Below, one piece after another: positions 7,932 through 16,056 of a DNA stretch of 64,000 nucleotides. Source of the DNA: Micrococcales bacterium 72-143 (lineage in GTDB: Bacteria > Actinomycetota > Actinomycetes > Actinomycetales > Microbacteriaceae); the NCBI GenBank assembly GCA_001898835.1, contig MKVM01000003.1, positions 558,001 to 622,000 of the forward strand, given 5' to 3'. The translations under genes were made by a program, and so were the position numbers. The number at the start of each line of letters is the position of its first letter. The first letter of the stretch is position 1. The notes beneath the pieces are model-generated. The model saw nothing but the letters and a program-made list of their open reading frames with translations, was not told the origin of the DNA and did not search any database.

Positions 7932-7971
7932 ATGCTACCACCACTCCTCAGACAAGTAGAGAAGCTACGAT
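7932..7971. promoter_or_regulatory. Divergent leaderless promoters of the leuA leader and the GntR gene
   Basis: TAGCAT on the minus strand (7932-7937) and TACGAT on the plus strand (7966-7971) each end 6 bases before a start codon (7925 and 7978). The 28 bases between hold a partly symmetric element at 7944-7956 with the form CT-nn-TC-n-GA-nn-AG, a candidate operator for the divergently encoded GntR protein. Confidence 0.5.
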
Positions 7972-7977
7972 GAGTCC

Positions 7978-8646
7978 ATGGCACAGGTGAGGCGAACCCC
8001 GCTCGCGGATCAGGCCGCCGACCTGCTGCTCGACCGCATCCGATCCGGCGAGTGGGCACTCGGCGCGAAGCTGCCGGGCGAAACGACTCTCGCCCCGCAA
8101 CTCGGCGTCGGCCGCTCCACCGTCCGCGAAGCGATCCGTCAGCTCGCCGGACGCGGTGTGCTCACCACGCGGCAAGGGCTGGGCGTGTTCGTGACCGCGC
8201 TCGACGTGCCGGAGGAATGGGACGCCGTTCTCCGCCGCGCCGACATCGTGGCGGTGATCGAGGCCCGCATCGCGATCGAAACCGAGGCCGCGGCTCTCGC
8301 CGCCGAACGACGCACTCCCGGCGACCTCCGTGCACTCCGCCAGGCGCTCGCCGTCCGCGATCGACAGCGTGGCGAGGCCGCGGCGCTGATCGACGCGGAC
8401 ACCGCGTTCCATCGCTCCATCGTGATCGCAGCGCACAACCCGATCCTCGCCGAGCTGTTCGACGGCTTCACGCCACGGTTGCGGCAGGCCATGATCGACG
8501 TGCTCCGGATGCGGCGCGACCACACGACCGACGCCGACCAGGAGGCGCATGCCCGCCTCGTGCAGGCCATAGCCGACCGTGACACGGAGGGCGCCGCGCA
8601 GCAAAGCCGCAGTCACCTGCAGACGATGAAGAATGCGCTCGCCTGA
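7978..8646 (+). CDS. GntR-family transcriptional regulator, FCD subfamily
   Basis: The product is 222 aa. An N-terminal winged HTH (about residues 5-75) carries the GntR signature IRSGEWALGAKLPGETTLA and the recognition helix GRSTVREAIRQLAGRGVL. The C-terminal FCD ligand-binding domain (about 90-215) shows the helical pattern with EARIAIETEAAALAA and the metal-type residues D, H, H in DTAFHRSIVIAAHNP and the later HARLVQAI. FCD proteins bind small organic acids. Divergence from leuA suggests it senses a branched-chain or oxo-acid metabolite, an inference. A -10-like TACGAT ends 6 bases before the ATG, so the mRNA is probably leaderless. Confidence 0.85.
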   Translation: MAQVRRTPLADQAADLLLDRIRSGEWALGAKLPGETTLAPQLGVGRSTVREAIRQLAGRGVLTTRQGLGVFVTALDVPEEWDAVLRRADIVAVIEARIAIETEAAALAAERRTPGDLRALRQALAVRDRQRGEAAALIDADTAFHRSIVIAAHNPILAELFDGFTPRLRQAMIDVLRMRRDHTTDADQEAHARLVQAIADRDTEGAAQQSRSHLQTMKNALA

Positions 8647-8692
8647 ACGATGCGATCGCGGCTCGAGAACGGCGACGACCGAGCTGCATTCG

Positions 8693-8776
8693 TGCGCGAG
8701 GGGGGACTTGAACCCCCACGCCCTTGCGGGCACTGGCACCTGAAGCCAGCGCGTCTGCCAATTCCGCCACTCGCGC
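8693..8776 (-). tRNA. tRNA-Leu (CAG)
   Basis: The complement folds into an 84-nt class II tRNA. The acceptor stem is GCGCGAG/CTCGCGC with discriminator A. The anticodon stem CTGGC/GCCAG encloses TTCAGGT, giving anticodon CAG. A long variable arm (TGCCCGCAAGGGCG) and the T-arm GGGGGTTCAAGTCCCCC are clear. No CCA is encoded. A TAGGCT hexamer at 8799-8804 on the same strand is a candidate -10. Confidence 0.95.
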
Positions 8777-8988
8777 ATGCGACCCGCGAGAGCGGATCAG
8801 CCTAGCGAGACTACCACGCAGCGCGGGCCGGCCCGAACGGGGATGCACCGACCGGTGCGCCCAGTCGAATCCGTCTCGCGTACGACACGACCGAGCCCCG
8901 CGACTGACCCCGCGAGGTGGTGAGCCGACTACCATCGGAGAGTCCGAGACAAGCGGAAGGGCACATCGCGCCCGCCGAGAGGAGACCC

Positions 8989-9687
8989 TTGGGGATTCTC
9001 GACGAATTCGAGAAGGGCTTGGAGCGCGTCGTGGGAGGCGCGTTCGCCAAGACCTTCAAGAGCGGTCTCCAGCCCCTCGAGGTCACCGCGGCGCTGCGGC
9101 GCGAGCTCGACACGAAGGCCGCCGTCGTCTCGCGCGACCGCATCCTCGTCCCCAACCGCTTCACCGTGCGCCTCGCCCCGTCCGACTACGAGCGGATGAC
9201 GGGGCTCGGCCCGGCGCTCGTCGACGAGTTCACCCGGCTCGTGCAGCAGCACGCCACCGCCCAGCGGTACTCCTTCGCGGGCGGCATCGACATCCGCCTC
9301 GAGTCCGACCCGAAGCTGTCGCCCGGCATCGTGCGCATCGAGTCCGAGAACGTCAGGGGCGAGGTCGCCTGGACGCCCGTGCTCGACATCGGCGGAAAGC
9401 GCTACCCGCTGAAGAAGGGCCGCACCGTCATCGGTCGGGGTTCGGATGCCGACATCACGATCCCGGACACCGGCACCTCCCGCAAGCACGTCGAGATCGC
9501 CTGGGACGGCACCCGCGGGCAGGTCACCGACCTCGGGTCGACGAACGGCTCCAAGCTCAACGGCCAGCCCGTGACGCAGGCCGTGCTGCAGCCCGACTCG
9601 GTCATCGAGATCGGGCGCACCCGTATCGTGTTCCGCGTGCTCGCGCAGGCCGCCGAGCTCGCCCGGCCGGAGGGGGGTGCTCGATGA
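8989..9687 (+). CDS. fhaA: FhaA-like DUF3662/FHA phosphopeptide-binding protein
   Basis: The product is 232 aa. The N-terminal DUF3662 (FhaA_N) domain covers residues 1 to about 115 (GILDEFEKGLERVVGGAFAK). A C-terminal FHA domain (about 135-225) has the phosphothreonine-binding motifs GRGSDADI, SRKHVEI and LGSTNGSKLNG. FhaA proteins bind phosphorylated partners of the PknA/PknB kinases in actinobacteria and link them to peptidoglycan synthesis. The start is a TTG preceded by GAGAGGAGA; the conserved family N-terminus begins exactly there. It opens the fha-pst-rod-pbp-pkn operon. A TACCAT at 8930-8935 is a candidate -10. Its stop overlaps the next ATG by 4 bases. Confidence 0.9.
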   Translation: MGILDEFEKGLERVVGGAFAKTFKSGLQPLEVTAALRRELDTKAAVVSRDRILVPNRFTVRLAPSDYERMTGLGPALVDEFTRLVQQHATAQRYSFAGGIDIRLESDPKLSPGIVRIESENVRGEVAWTPVLDIGGKRYPLKKGRTVIGRGSDADITIPDTGTSRKHVEIAWDGTRGQVTDLGSTNGSKLNGQPVTQAVLQPDSVIEIGRTRIVFRVLAQAAELARPEGGAR

Positions 9688-10214
9688 GCGAGCTGACCCT
9701 GCTCGTGCTGCGGCTCGGGTTCCTCATCCTCATGTGGGCGTTCGTCTTCATGGTGGTCTACGCGCTGCGCTCCGACCTGTTCGGCACGCGCGTGCGCAAG
9801 CTCCCGCAGCAGGGCACGACCGAGACCTTCCCGTCCACACCGCTGCCGGCACCGGCGGCCGCGGCGCCGCCCCTCGCGTCCGTCACCGAGCCGGTGCGCG
9901 CCCAGCCGCACGCGAGCGGCACGACCCCGCGGCGGCTCGTCATCACCTCCGGCCCCAAGGAGGGCATGGAGATCGAGCTGCCGGCCGAGCAGCTCACGAT
10001 CGGCCGATCGAGCGAGTCGGGCCTCGTCATCCGCGACGACTACACGTCCACCCACCACGCGCGCCTCATGCTGTGGAACGACGAGTGGGTCATCCAGGAC
10101 CTCGACTCCACGAACGGCACCTTCCTCGACGGCACCCGCGTGACCCTCCCCACCCCCGTGCCGGTCGGCTCCACCGTCACCATCGGCACCACGAGCTTCG
10201 AGCTGAGGCGCTAA
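9684..10214 (+). CDS. fhaB: FhaB-like membrane FHA-domain protein
   Basis: The product is 176 aa. One N-terminal transmembrane helix (about residues 6-28, LLVLRLGFLILMWAFVFMVV) is followed by a Pro/Ala-rich linker. A C-terminal FHA domain (about 90-175) has IGRSSESGLVI, STHHARL and DLDSTNGTFLDG. In mycobacteria FhaB/FipA binds phosphorylated division proteins. ATG overlaps the fhaA stop (ATGA). Both phosphopeptide-binding signatures, the GR-S and the S-H residues, are intact. Confidence 0.9.
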   Translation: MSELTLLVLRLGFLILMWAFVFMVVYALRSDLFGTRVRKLPQQGTTETFPSTPLPAPAAAAPPLASVTEPVRAQPHASGTTPRRLVITSGPKEGMEIELPAEQLTIGRSSESGLVIRDDYTSTHHARLMLWNDEWVIQDLDSTNGTFLDGTRVTLPTPVPVGSTVTIGTTSFELRR

Positions 10215-10217
10215 GCA

Positions 10218-11465
10218 GTGGCGACGATCCCCACCAGCGCCGCCGTCTCCCACGTCGGCAAGGTCCGCGCGAGCAACCAGGACTCCGGCTACCTCGGCCG
10301 GCATCTGTTCATCGTCGCCGACGGGATGGGCGGGCACGCGGGCGGCGACGTCGCGAGCCACATCGCCGCGCAGCGGATCGCCGAGGCCGACCACCCCTAC
10401 GCGACCCCGGACGACGCGGTCGCCGCCCTGCACGAGGCGCTCATCTCGGCCAACGGCCTGCTCGCCGAGACGGTGTTCGACCACAACGAGCTCACCGGCA
10501 TGGGCACCACGGTCTCCGCGATCGCCCGCGTGGGCGACAGCTTCGCCCTCGCCCACATCGGCGACTCCCGCGTCTACCGCTTCCGCGCCGGCGAGCTCAC
10601 CCAGATGACGACCGACCACACCTTCGTGCAACGGCTCGTCGAGTCGGGTCGCATCACGCCCGAGGAGGCGGCGGTGCACCCGCGGCGTGCCGTGCTCATG
10701 CGGGTGCTCGGGGATGTGGACGCCTCGCCCGAGATCGACACCGCCGTGCTCGACGTGAAGCCCGGCGACCGCTGGCTGCTGTGCTCGGACGGCCTCTCCG
10801 GCTACGTCACCGAGGACAAGATCACGCAGGTGCTCGGCACCATCCGCACGGCGCAGGGGGCCGCCGACCGTCTCGTCAAGGAGAGCCTCGACCACGGCGC
10901 CCCCGACAACGTGACCGTCCTGCTGATCGACATCGACGACTCGGAGGGCGCCTCGGGGAGCGCGCCGATCTTCGTGGGCTCCGCGGCGCATCCGCTCACC
11001 TTCGGCCAGGAGGAGGAGGTGCGCCGACCCATCCGGCTGCCCACCCTGCTCCTGCACCCCCTCAAGGCGGCGCCCCCCGAGGACGCTCACTTCGAGCCGG
11101 AGAGCGAGAGCTACCTCGACGAGCTCATCGAGGAGGACCGCCGCCGCGCGATCCGCCGACGGGTGCTGTGGGGCGTCGGCGTGGGCCTCGCCGCGGCCGC
11201 GATCGTGCTCGCGGGATGGCTCGGCTACCGCTGGACACAGATGCACTACTTCGTGGGTGTCAGCGACGGCAACGTCGCCATCTTCCAGGGTGTGCAGCAG
11301 TCGATCGGCCCGATCTCGCTGTCGAGCGTCTACCAGACCACGGCGATCGCCGTCGACGACCTCCCCGCCTACCAGCGCGACGCCGTCGAGGCGACGATCA
11401 GCGCCGACAGCCTGAAGCAGGCGCTCAACATCGTCGACCGCCTCTCCGCGGCGGCGGGGAACTGA
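10218..11465 (+). CDS. pstP: PstP-like PP2C serine/threonine phosphatase
   Basis: The product is 415 aa. The PP2C catalytic domain spans about residues 5-240, with metal-binding motifs ASNQDSGYL, VADGMGGHAGGD, HIGDSRVYRF, LLCSDGLSGYV and GAPDNVTVLLI. A transmembrane helix at about 315-338 (VLWGVGVGLAAAAIVLAGWL) leads to a short exported tail. It is the counterpart of the PknA/PknB kinases encoded downstream and removes phosphate from cell-wall and division regulators. GTG start 3 bases after the fhaB stop. The extracellular tail is about 80 aa, shorter than the Pro-rich tail of some relatives. Confidence 0.93.
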   Translation: MATIPTSAAVSHVGKVRASNQDSGYLGRHLFIVADGMGGHAGGDVASHIAAQRIAEADHPYATPDDAVAALHEALISANGLLAETVFDHNELTGMGTTVSAIARVGDSFALAHIGDSRVYRFRAGELTQMTTDHTFVQRLVESGRITPEEAAVHPRRAVLMRVLGDVDASPEIDTAVLDVKPGDRWLLCSDGLSGYVTEDKITQVLGTIRTAQGAADRLVKESLDHGAPDNVTVLLIDIDDSEGASGSAPIFVGSAAHPLTFGQEEEVRRPIRLPTLLLHPLKAAPPEDAHFEPESESYLDELIEEDRRRAIRRRVLWGVGVGLAAAAIVLAGWLGYRWTQMHYFVGVSDGNVAIFQGVQQSIGPISLSSVYQTTAIAVDDLPAYQRDAVEATISADSLKQALNIVDRLSAAAGN

Positions 11466-11466
11466 C

Positions 11467-12894
11467 GTGACCGCCCCGCACACGACCGCGATCGGCCGCC
11501 CGGATGCGGGCGGCGGCGCGCCGATCACGACGACCATCCGCATCCGGTTGCGCACGCCCGCACGGCTGCGCAACCTCGAGCTGCTGCTGCTCCTCGTCGC
11601 GCTCGGGGTGGGCGCGTCGGCGATCGCGCTCGTCGACCTGGGGGCGCTCGGCGAGCTCGACGGGGCGATGCTCACCCTCGCCGCGCTGCCCGCGGGGCTC
11701 GTGCTCGTTCTGCACGTCGTGGAACGCGTGGTCGCGCCCGAGGGCGACCCCTTCGTGGTGCCGATCGCCACCGCGCTCACCGGCCTCGGCATCGCGATGA
11801 TCCACCGCCTCGACATCGCCGAAGGATACGAGGGCTGGTCCGCCTACGCCGTGCGTCAGGCGGTGTGGGCGACGATCGCGATCGTCCTCGCGATCACCGG
11901 CCTCGTCCTGGTGCGCAACCATCGGGTTCTGCAGCGGTACCGCTACATCGCGATGTTCCTCGGCATCCTCCTGCTGCTGCTGCCCGTCGTCCCCGTCATC
12001 GGCGAGACGGGCGCGAACGCCGACGTCTGGGTGCGGATCGGATTCTTCTCGTTCCAGCCGGGCGAGTTCGCCAAGATCCTGCTGGCCGTGTTCTTCGCCG
12101 GATACCTCGTCACGGCGCGCGACTCGCTCTCGATGGTCGGGCGGTCCTTCCTGGGGCTGCGGCTGCCGCGCGCCCGCGACCTCGGCCCGATCCTGGTCGT
12201 CTGGGTTCTGTCGATGGGCGTCATCGTGATCCAGAAGGACCTCGGCACCGCCCTCCTCTACTTCGGCCTGTTCCTCGTCATGCTGTACGTCGCCACGGGG
12301 CGCGGCAGCTGGATCCTCATCGGGCTCGCCCTGTTCGCCGCGGGCGGCTGGCTCGCCACGCGGATGCTGCCCTACGTGCAGGGGCGGTTCGCGAACTGGC
12401 TCGACGCGTTCAACCCCGAGATCTACGACCGCGAGGGCGGCAGCTACCAGCTCGTGCAGGGCATCTTCGGACTCGCCGACGGCGGCCTCATCGGCACCGG
12501 GCTCGGGCAGGGCCGACCCGACATCGTGCCGCTCGCCGAGAGCGACTACATCATCGCGAGCCTCGGCGAGGAGCTCGGACTGATCGGCCTGTTCGCCATC
12601 CTCAGCCTCTACCTGATCTTCGTCGCGCGCGGCTTCCGCATCGGGGTCGCCGGGCAGGACGACTTCGGCCGCCTGCTCGCCGTCGGCCTGTCGTTCGTCG
12701 TGGGCCTGCAGGTCTTCATCGTGATCGGCGGCGTCACGCGCATCATCCCGCTCACCGGCCTCACGACCCCGTTCCTCGCGGCGGGCGGCTCGTCGCTCGT
12801 CGCGAACTGGATCATCGTCGCCCTCCTCCTGCGGCTCTCGGATGCGGTGCGCCAGCAGCCGCACGCGGTCGTCGAGTCGGGGGGTGCGGCATGA
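11467..12894 (+). CDS. rodA: RodA/FtsW-family SEDS peptidoglycan glycosyltransferase
   Basis: The product is 475 aa with about 10-12 transmembrane helices. SEDS signatures include ADVWVRIGFFSFQPGEFAKI (the QPSE-type motif; here QPGE), VIQKDLGTALLYFG with the conserved Asp, and the C-terminal IIPLTGLTTPFLAAGGSSL. SEDS proteins polymerise lipid II together with a class B PBP, here the pbpA product encoded just downstream. Placement in the fha-pknB operon marks it as RodA rather than the ftsW of the division cluster. GTG start 1 base after the pstP stop; its stop overlaps the next ATG by 4 bases. Confidence 0.9.
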   Translation: MTAPHTTAIGRPDAGGGAPITTTIRIRLRTPARLRNLELLLLLVALGVGASAIALVDLGALGELDGAMLTLAALPAGLVLVLHVVERVVAPEGDPFVVPIATALTGLGIAMIHRLDIAEGYEGWSAYAVRQAVWATIAIVLAITGLVLVRNHRVLQRYRYIAMFLGILLLLLPVVPVIGETGANADVWVRIGFFSFQPGEFAKILLAVFFAGYLVTARDSLSMVGRSFLGLRLPRARDLGPILVVWVLSMGVIVIQKDLGTALLYFGLFLVMLYVATGRGSWILIGLALFAAGGWLATRMLPYVQGRFANWLDAFNPEIYDREGGSYQLVQGIFGLADGGLIGTGLGQGRPDIVPLAESDYIIASLGEELGLIGLFAILSLYLIFVARGFRIGVAGQDDFGRLLAVGLSFVVGLQVFIVIGGVTRIIPLTGLTTPFLAAGGSSLVANWIIVALLLRLSDAVRQQPHAVVESGGAA

Positions 12895-14345
12895 ACAAGG
12901 AACTGCGCCGCGTCAGCGTGCTGCTGCTCGCGATGTTCCTCGCCCTGTGCGCCTCCACGACCGTCATCCAGGTCGTGCAGCAGGAACAGCTGCAGGCCGA
13001 CTCGCGCAACACCCGCACCCTGTACGCGAGCTTCTCCGTCGAGCGCGGTCCGATCCTGGCGGGCGACACCGTCATCGCGCAGTCGGTGCCGAGCGGCGAC
13101 GAGTACAAGTACCAGCGCGTCTACCCGCAGGGCGAGCTCTACGCGCCCGTCACGGGCTACTTCACCATCCACGGCGAGAACACGGGCCTCGAGGGCAGCC
13201 TCAACGACTACCTGAGCGGCCGCGCCAACCAGCAGTTCCTCGACCGGCTGAACGCCATCCTGACGGGGCAGAACCCGCGCGGCGCGACCGTGCAGACGAC
13301 GATCGACCCCGTCGTGCAGCAGGCGGCATGGGATGCGCTGGGCGGCCTCCAGGGCGCGGTGATCGCGATCGAGCCGAGCACGGGCCGCATCCTCGCCATG
13401 GTGTCAACGCCGTCGTTCGACCCGAACCTGCTGGCGGGGCACAACCAGCCGACCGTCATCGAGAACTACGACAAGCTGCTCGCCGCCGACGGCGACCCGC
13501 TCATCAACCGCACCATCGGGGGCGCGCTCAACCCGCCCGGGTCGACCTTCAAGCTCGTCGTCGCATCCGCCGCGCTCCAGTCCGGCGACTACACGCCCGA
13601 GAGCCAGCTGCCCAACCCGCAGAGCCTCACCCTCCCCGGCACGAGCACCACGATCACCAACTCGGAGGGCGGGGCCTGCGGCGGCGGCGAGACCGTCAGC
13701 GTCGCCGACGCCCTGCGCTACTCGTGCAACATCCCCTACGCGGAGCTCGGCGGGGCGCTCGGCTACGACGCGGTCGACGAGCAGGCGCGCGCCTACGGGT
13801 TCGAGGACGCCTTCGCCGTGCCGATGAAGGTCACGCCGAGCGTCTTCCCCGAGCCGGAGAGCGACGCGCAGCTCATGCTGCAGTCCTTCGGCCAGGGCAA
13901 CGACCGGGTGACGCCGTTCCAGATGGCCATGGTCTCGGCCTCGATCGCGAACGGCGGCCAGCTGATGCGCCCGAACCTCGTCGAGCGGATCAGCGCCCCC
14001 GACCTCTCCGTGCTCGAGCAGTTCGAGCCCGAGATGTACAACCGCGCGATCAGCTCCGGCGTCGCGGCGAGCATGACTCAGATGATGGTCGCGAATGTCG
14101 CCAGCGGCGCGGCCAGTAATGCGAGAATCAGTGGTGTCGATGTCGCGGGCAAGACGGGCACAGCACAGAACGGCACGAACCAGCCGCACACGCTCTGGTT
14201 CACCGGATTCGCCCCCGCCACCGACCCGAAGGTCGCCGTGGCGGTGGTGGTCGAGAACGGCGGAGGCCAGGGCCAGTCCGGTTTCGGGAACACGATCGCG
14301 GCTCCGATCGCGAAGAAGGTCATAGAGGCGGTGCTGAACAGATGA
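12891..14345 (+). CDS. pbpA: PbpA-like class B penicillin-binding protein
   Basis: The product is 484 aa. A short cytoplasmic start and one membrane anchor (about residues 8-30) are followed by the transpeptidase domain. The active-site serine lies in PGSTFK near residue 217, the second motif is SCN near 279 and the third KTGTAQN near 421. It crosslinks peptidoglycan stems and pairs with the SEDS polymerase encoded upstream. ATG overlaps the rodA stop; the pknA ATG overlaps its own stop, so the run of genes is translationally coupled. The dimerisation domain is short, as usual for actinobacterial PbpA. Confidence 0.92.
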   Translation: MNKELRRVSVLLLAMFLALCASTTVIQVVQQEQLQADSRNTRTLYASFSVERGPILAGDTVIAQSVPSGDEYKYQRVYPQGELYAPVTGYFTIHGENTGLEGSLNDYLSGRANQQFLDRLNAILTGQNPRGATVQTTIDPVVQQAAWDALGGLQGAVIAIEPSTGRILAMVSTPSFDPNLLAGHNQPTVIENYDKLLAADGDPLINRTIGGALNPPGSTFKLVVASAALQSGDYTPESQLPNPQSLTLPGTSTTITNSEGGACGGGETVSVADALRYSCNIPYAELGGALGYDAVDEQARAYGFEDAFAVPMKVTPSVFPEPESDAQLMLQSFGQGNDRVTPFQMAMVSASIANGGQLMRPNLVERISAPDLSVLEQFEPEMYNRAISSGVAASMTQMMVANVASGAASNARISGVDVAGKTGTAQNGTNQPHTLWFTGFAPATDPKVAVAVVVENGGGQGQSGFGNTIAAPIAKKVIEAVLNR

Positions 14346-16003
14346 GACCCACGAGCGGGCTCACCTTCGGGGGGCGATACCAGCTGTCGAGCCGGATCGC
14401 GATCGGCGGCATGGGTGAGGTGTGGCAGGCGACCGACCTCGTGATCGGGCGCACCGTCGCCATCAAGATCCTCAAGGACGAGTACCTGGGCGATCCCGGC
14501 TTCCTCGAGCGCTTCCGCGCCGAGGCCCGGCACGCCGCCCTCGTCAACCACGAGGGCATCGCGAACGTCTTCGACTACGGCGAGGAGGACGGCTCCGCCT
14601 ACCTCGTGATGGAGCTCGTGCCCGGCGAGGCGCTCTCCACGGTGCTCGAGCGCGAGAAGGTGCTCTCGACGGACCGCGTGCTCGACATCGTCGCGCAGAC
14701 GGCGTCCGCGCTCCAGGCCGCGCACTCGGCGGGGCTCGTGCACCGCGACATCAAGCCCGGCAACCTGCTCATCACGCCCGACGGGCGCGTCAAGATCACC
14801 GACTTCGGCATCGCACGGATCGCCGACCAGGTGCCGCTCACCGCCACCGGCCAGGTGATGGGCACCGTGCAGTACCTCTCGCCCGAGCAGGCGAGCGGGC
14901 ATCCGGCGTCGCCGTCGACCGACATCTACTCGCTCGGCATCGTCGCCTACGAGGCGCTCGCCGGCCGCCGGCCGTTCACGGGCGAGTCGCAGGTGGCGAT
15001 CGCGATGGCGCAGATCAACGAGGCGCCGCCGGACCTGCCGGTGACGATCTCCGAGCCGGTGCGCAACCTGGTCTACTCGTCCATCGCGAAGCGCCCCGAG
15101 GACCGGCCCGCGACCGCCGCGCACCTGGCGCGCGCAGCCCAGGCGCTGCGGCGCGGGGACGTCGCCGGCGCTGCCGCCGCCGTGCCCGGGGTCGCCTCGG
15201 GCGCGATCGCAGTCGATTCCGCGGCGACCGCCGCGACCCGCGTCATGCCGTCCGCGGGAGCCCCGGCCCCCACCACCCCCGTCGAGGAGACGCGCCGCCG
15301 CAGCCCCTGGATGTGGCCGCTCATCGCGATCGTCTCCCTCCTCGCGGTGGCGCTCATCGCGATCATCATCGTGTTCGCGGTGCAGCCGCGCGGGGGCGAC
15401 GAGCCGAGCACCCCGCCGTCGACGCCCCCCAGCAAGACGCCGAGCGACACCCCCAGCGCCTCGCCGACCGAGGACAGTGTCTTCATCGCGCGTGCCGACT
15501 TCGAGGGCAAGCCGGTCGGCGAGGCGACGGATGCTTTGCTCGCCCTCGACCCGACCTTCCAAGTGAAGATCACCGACAGCTCTCCCGCCGCATCTTCGCC
15601 CTCCCAGGCGGGAACCGTCAAGACGATCTCGCCCTCGGGCAACGTGCCGAAGGGTTCGACGATCATGTTGACGGTATACGGCCCCTTCCCGGCGCCGTCC
15701 GCACCCGCGACGCTGACCGCAGGCTCGGCGACCGGCGACCCGGGCGACCCGATCACCCTCACCGTGCCGGAGAAGTACCCTGGCTGCCCCACGGGCTACG
15801 CGCTCGAGTCGTACGTCGTGACCCTTACCAACGCGACGTTCGTGAGCGGTGGCGGGACCGAGGCGACGCTGCCGGCCACCGACCCGATGTCGTTCGACAT
15901 CCAGTTGGGGACGAGCGGGCAGGCGAAGGCCGTCTACGCGGCCCGCTGCGCCAGCGGGATCACCTCTCAGACCTCCAGCCCCGTCACGATCACCGTGAAC
16001 TGA
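14342..16003 (+). CDS. pknA: PknA-like serine/threonine protein kinase with a PASTA-like ectodomain
   Basis: The product is 553 aa. The kinase domain covers about residues 10-265, with the glycine loop [16 protein letters not shown] lysine, HRDIKPGN near 135 and the DFG-containing [10 protein letters not shown] transmembrane helix follows at about 322-345. An extracellular Ser/Thr/Pro spacer leads to a PASTA-like repeat (about 380-445, [16 protein letters not shown] to [13 protein letters not shown]) and a further about 100-residue beta-rich tail. Mycobacterial PknA lacks PASTA, so the ectodomain is a difference to note. Stop codon is followed by 53 bases and then pknB. Confidence 0.9.
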   Translation: MRPTSGLTFGGRYQLSSRIAIGGMGEVWQATDLVIGRTVAIKILKDEYLGDPGFLERFRAEARHAALVNHEGIANVFDYGEEDGSAYLVMELVPGEALSTVLEREKVLSTDRVLDIVAQTASALQAAHSAGLVHRDIKPGNLLITPDGRVKITDFGIARIADQVPLTATGQVMGTVQYLSPEQASGHPASPSTDIYSLGIVAYEALAGRRPFTGESQVAIAMAQINEAPPDLPVTISEPVRNLVYSSIAKRPEDRPATAAHLARAAQALRRGDVAGAAAAVPGVASGAIAVDSAATAATRVMPSAGAPAPTTPVEETRRRSPWMWPLIAIVSLLAVALIAIIIVFAVQPRGGDEPSTPPSTPPSKTPSDTPSASPTEDSVFIARADFEGKPVGEATDALLALDPTFQVKITDSSPAASSPSQAGTVKTISPSGNVPKGSTIMLTVYGPFPAPSAPATLTAGSATGDPGDPITLTVPEKYPGCPTGYALESYVVTLTNATFVSGGGTEATLPATDPMSFDIQLGTSGQAKAVYAARCASGITSQTSSPVTITVN

Positions 16004-16044
16004 GCATCCGTCTGCAGGCGGATCCGGCGTGCAGACGCCACGGC

Positions 16045-16050
16045 TAGACT
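16045..16050 (+). promoter_or_regulatory. -10-like TAGACT for a leaderless pknB transcript
   Basis: TAGACT ends 6 bases before the GTG of the pknB-like gene, so transcription would begin on or next to the start codon. No Shine-Dalgarno precedes the GTG. The gene may therefore be expressed both with the operon and from its own promoter. Confidence 0.45.
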
Positions 16051-16056
16051 GACCGC

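Noticed and set aside
7829-7933. Longer alternative leader ORF (MPSCSRTSSF...) upstream of leuA
   Set aside because: Its ATG has GAGGAG about 10 bases before it, but the peptide lacks regulatory Leu runs and the TAGCAT box would place the transcription start after its ATG. Kept only as an alternative to the 15-aa peptide.
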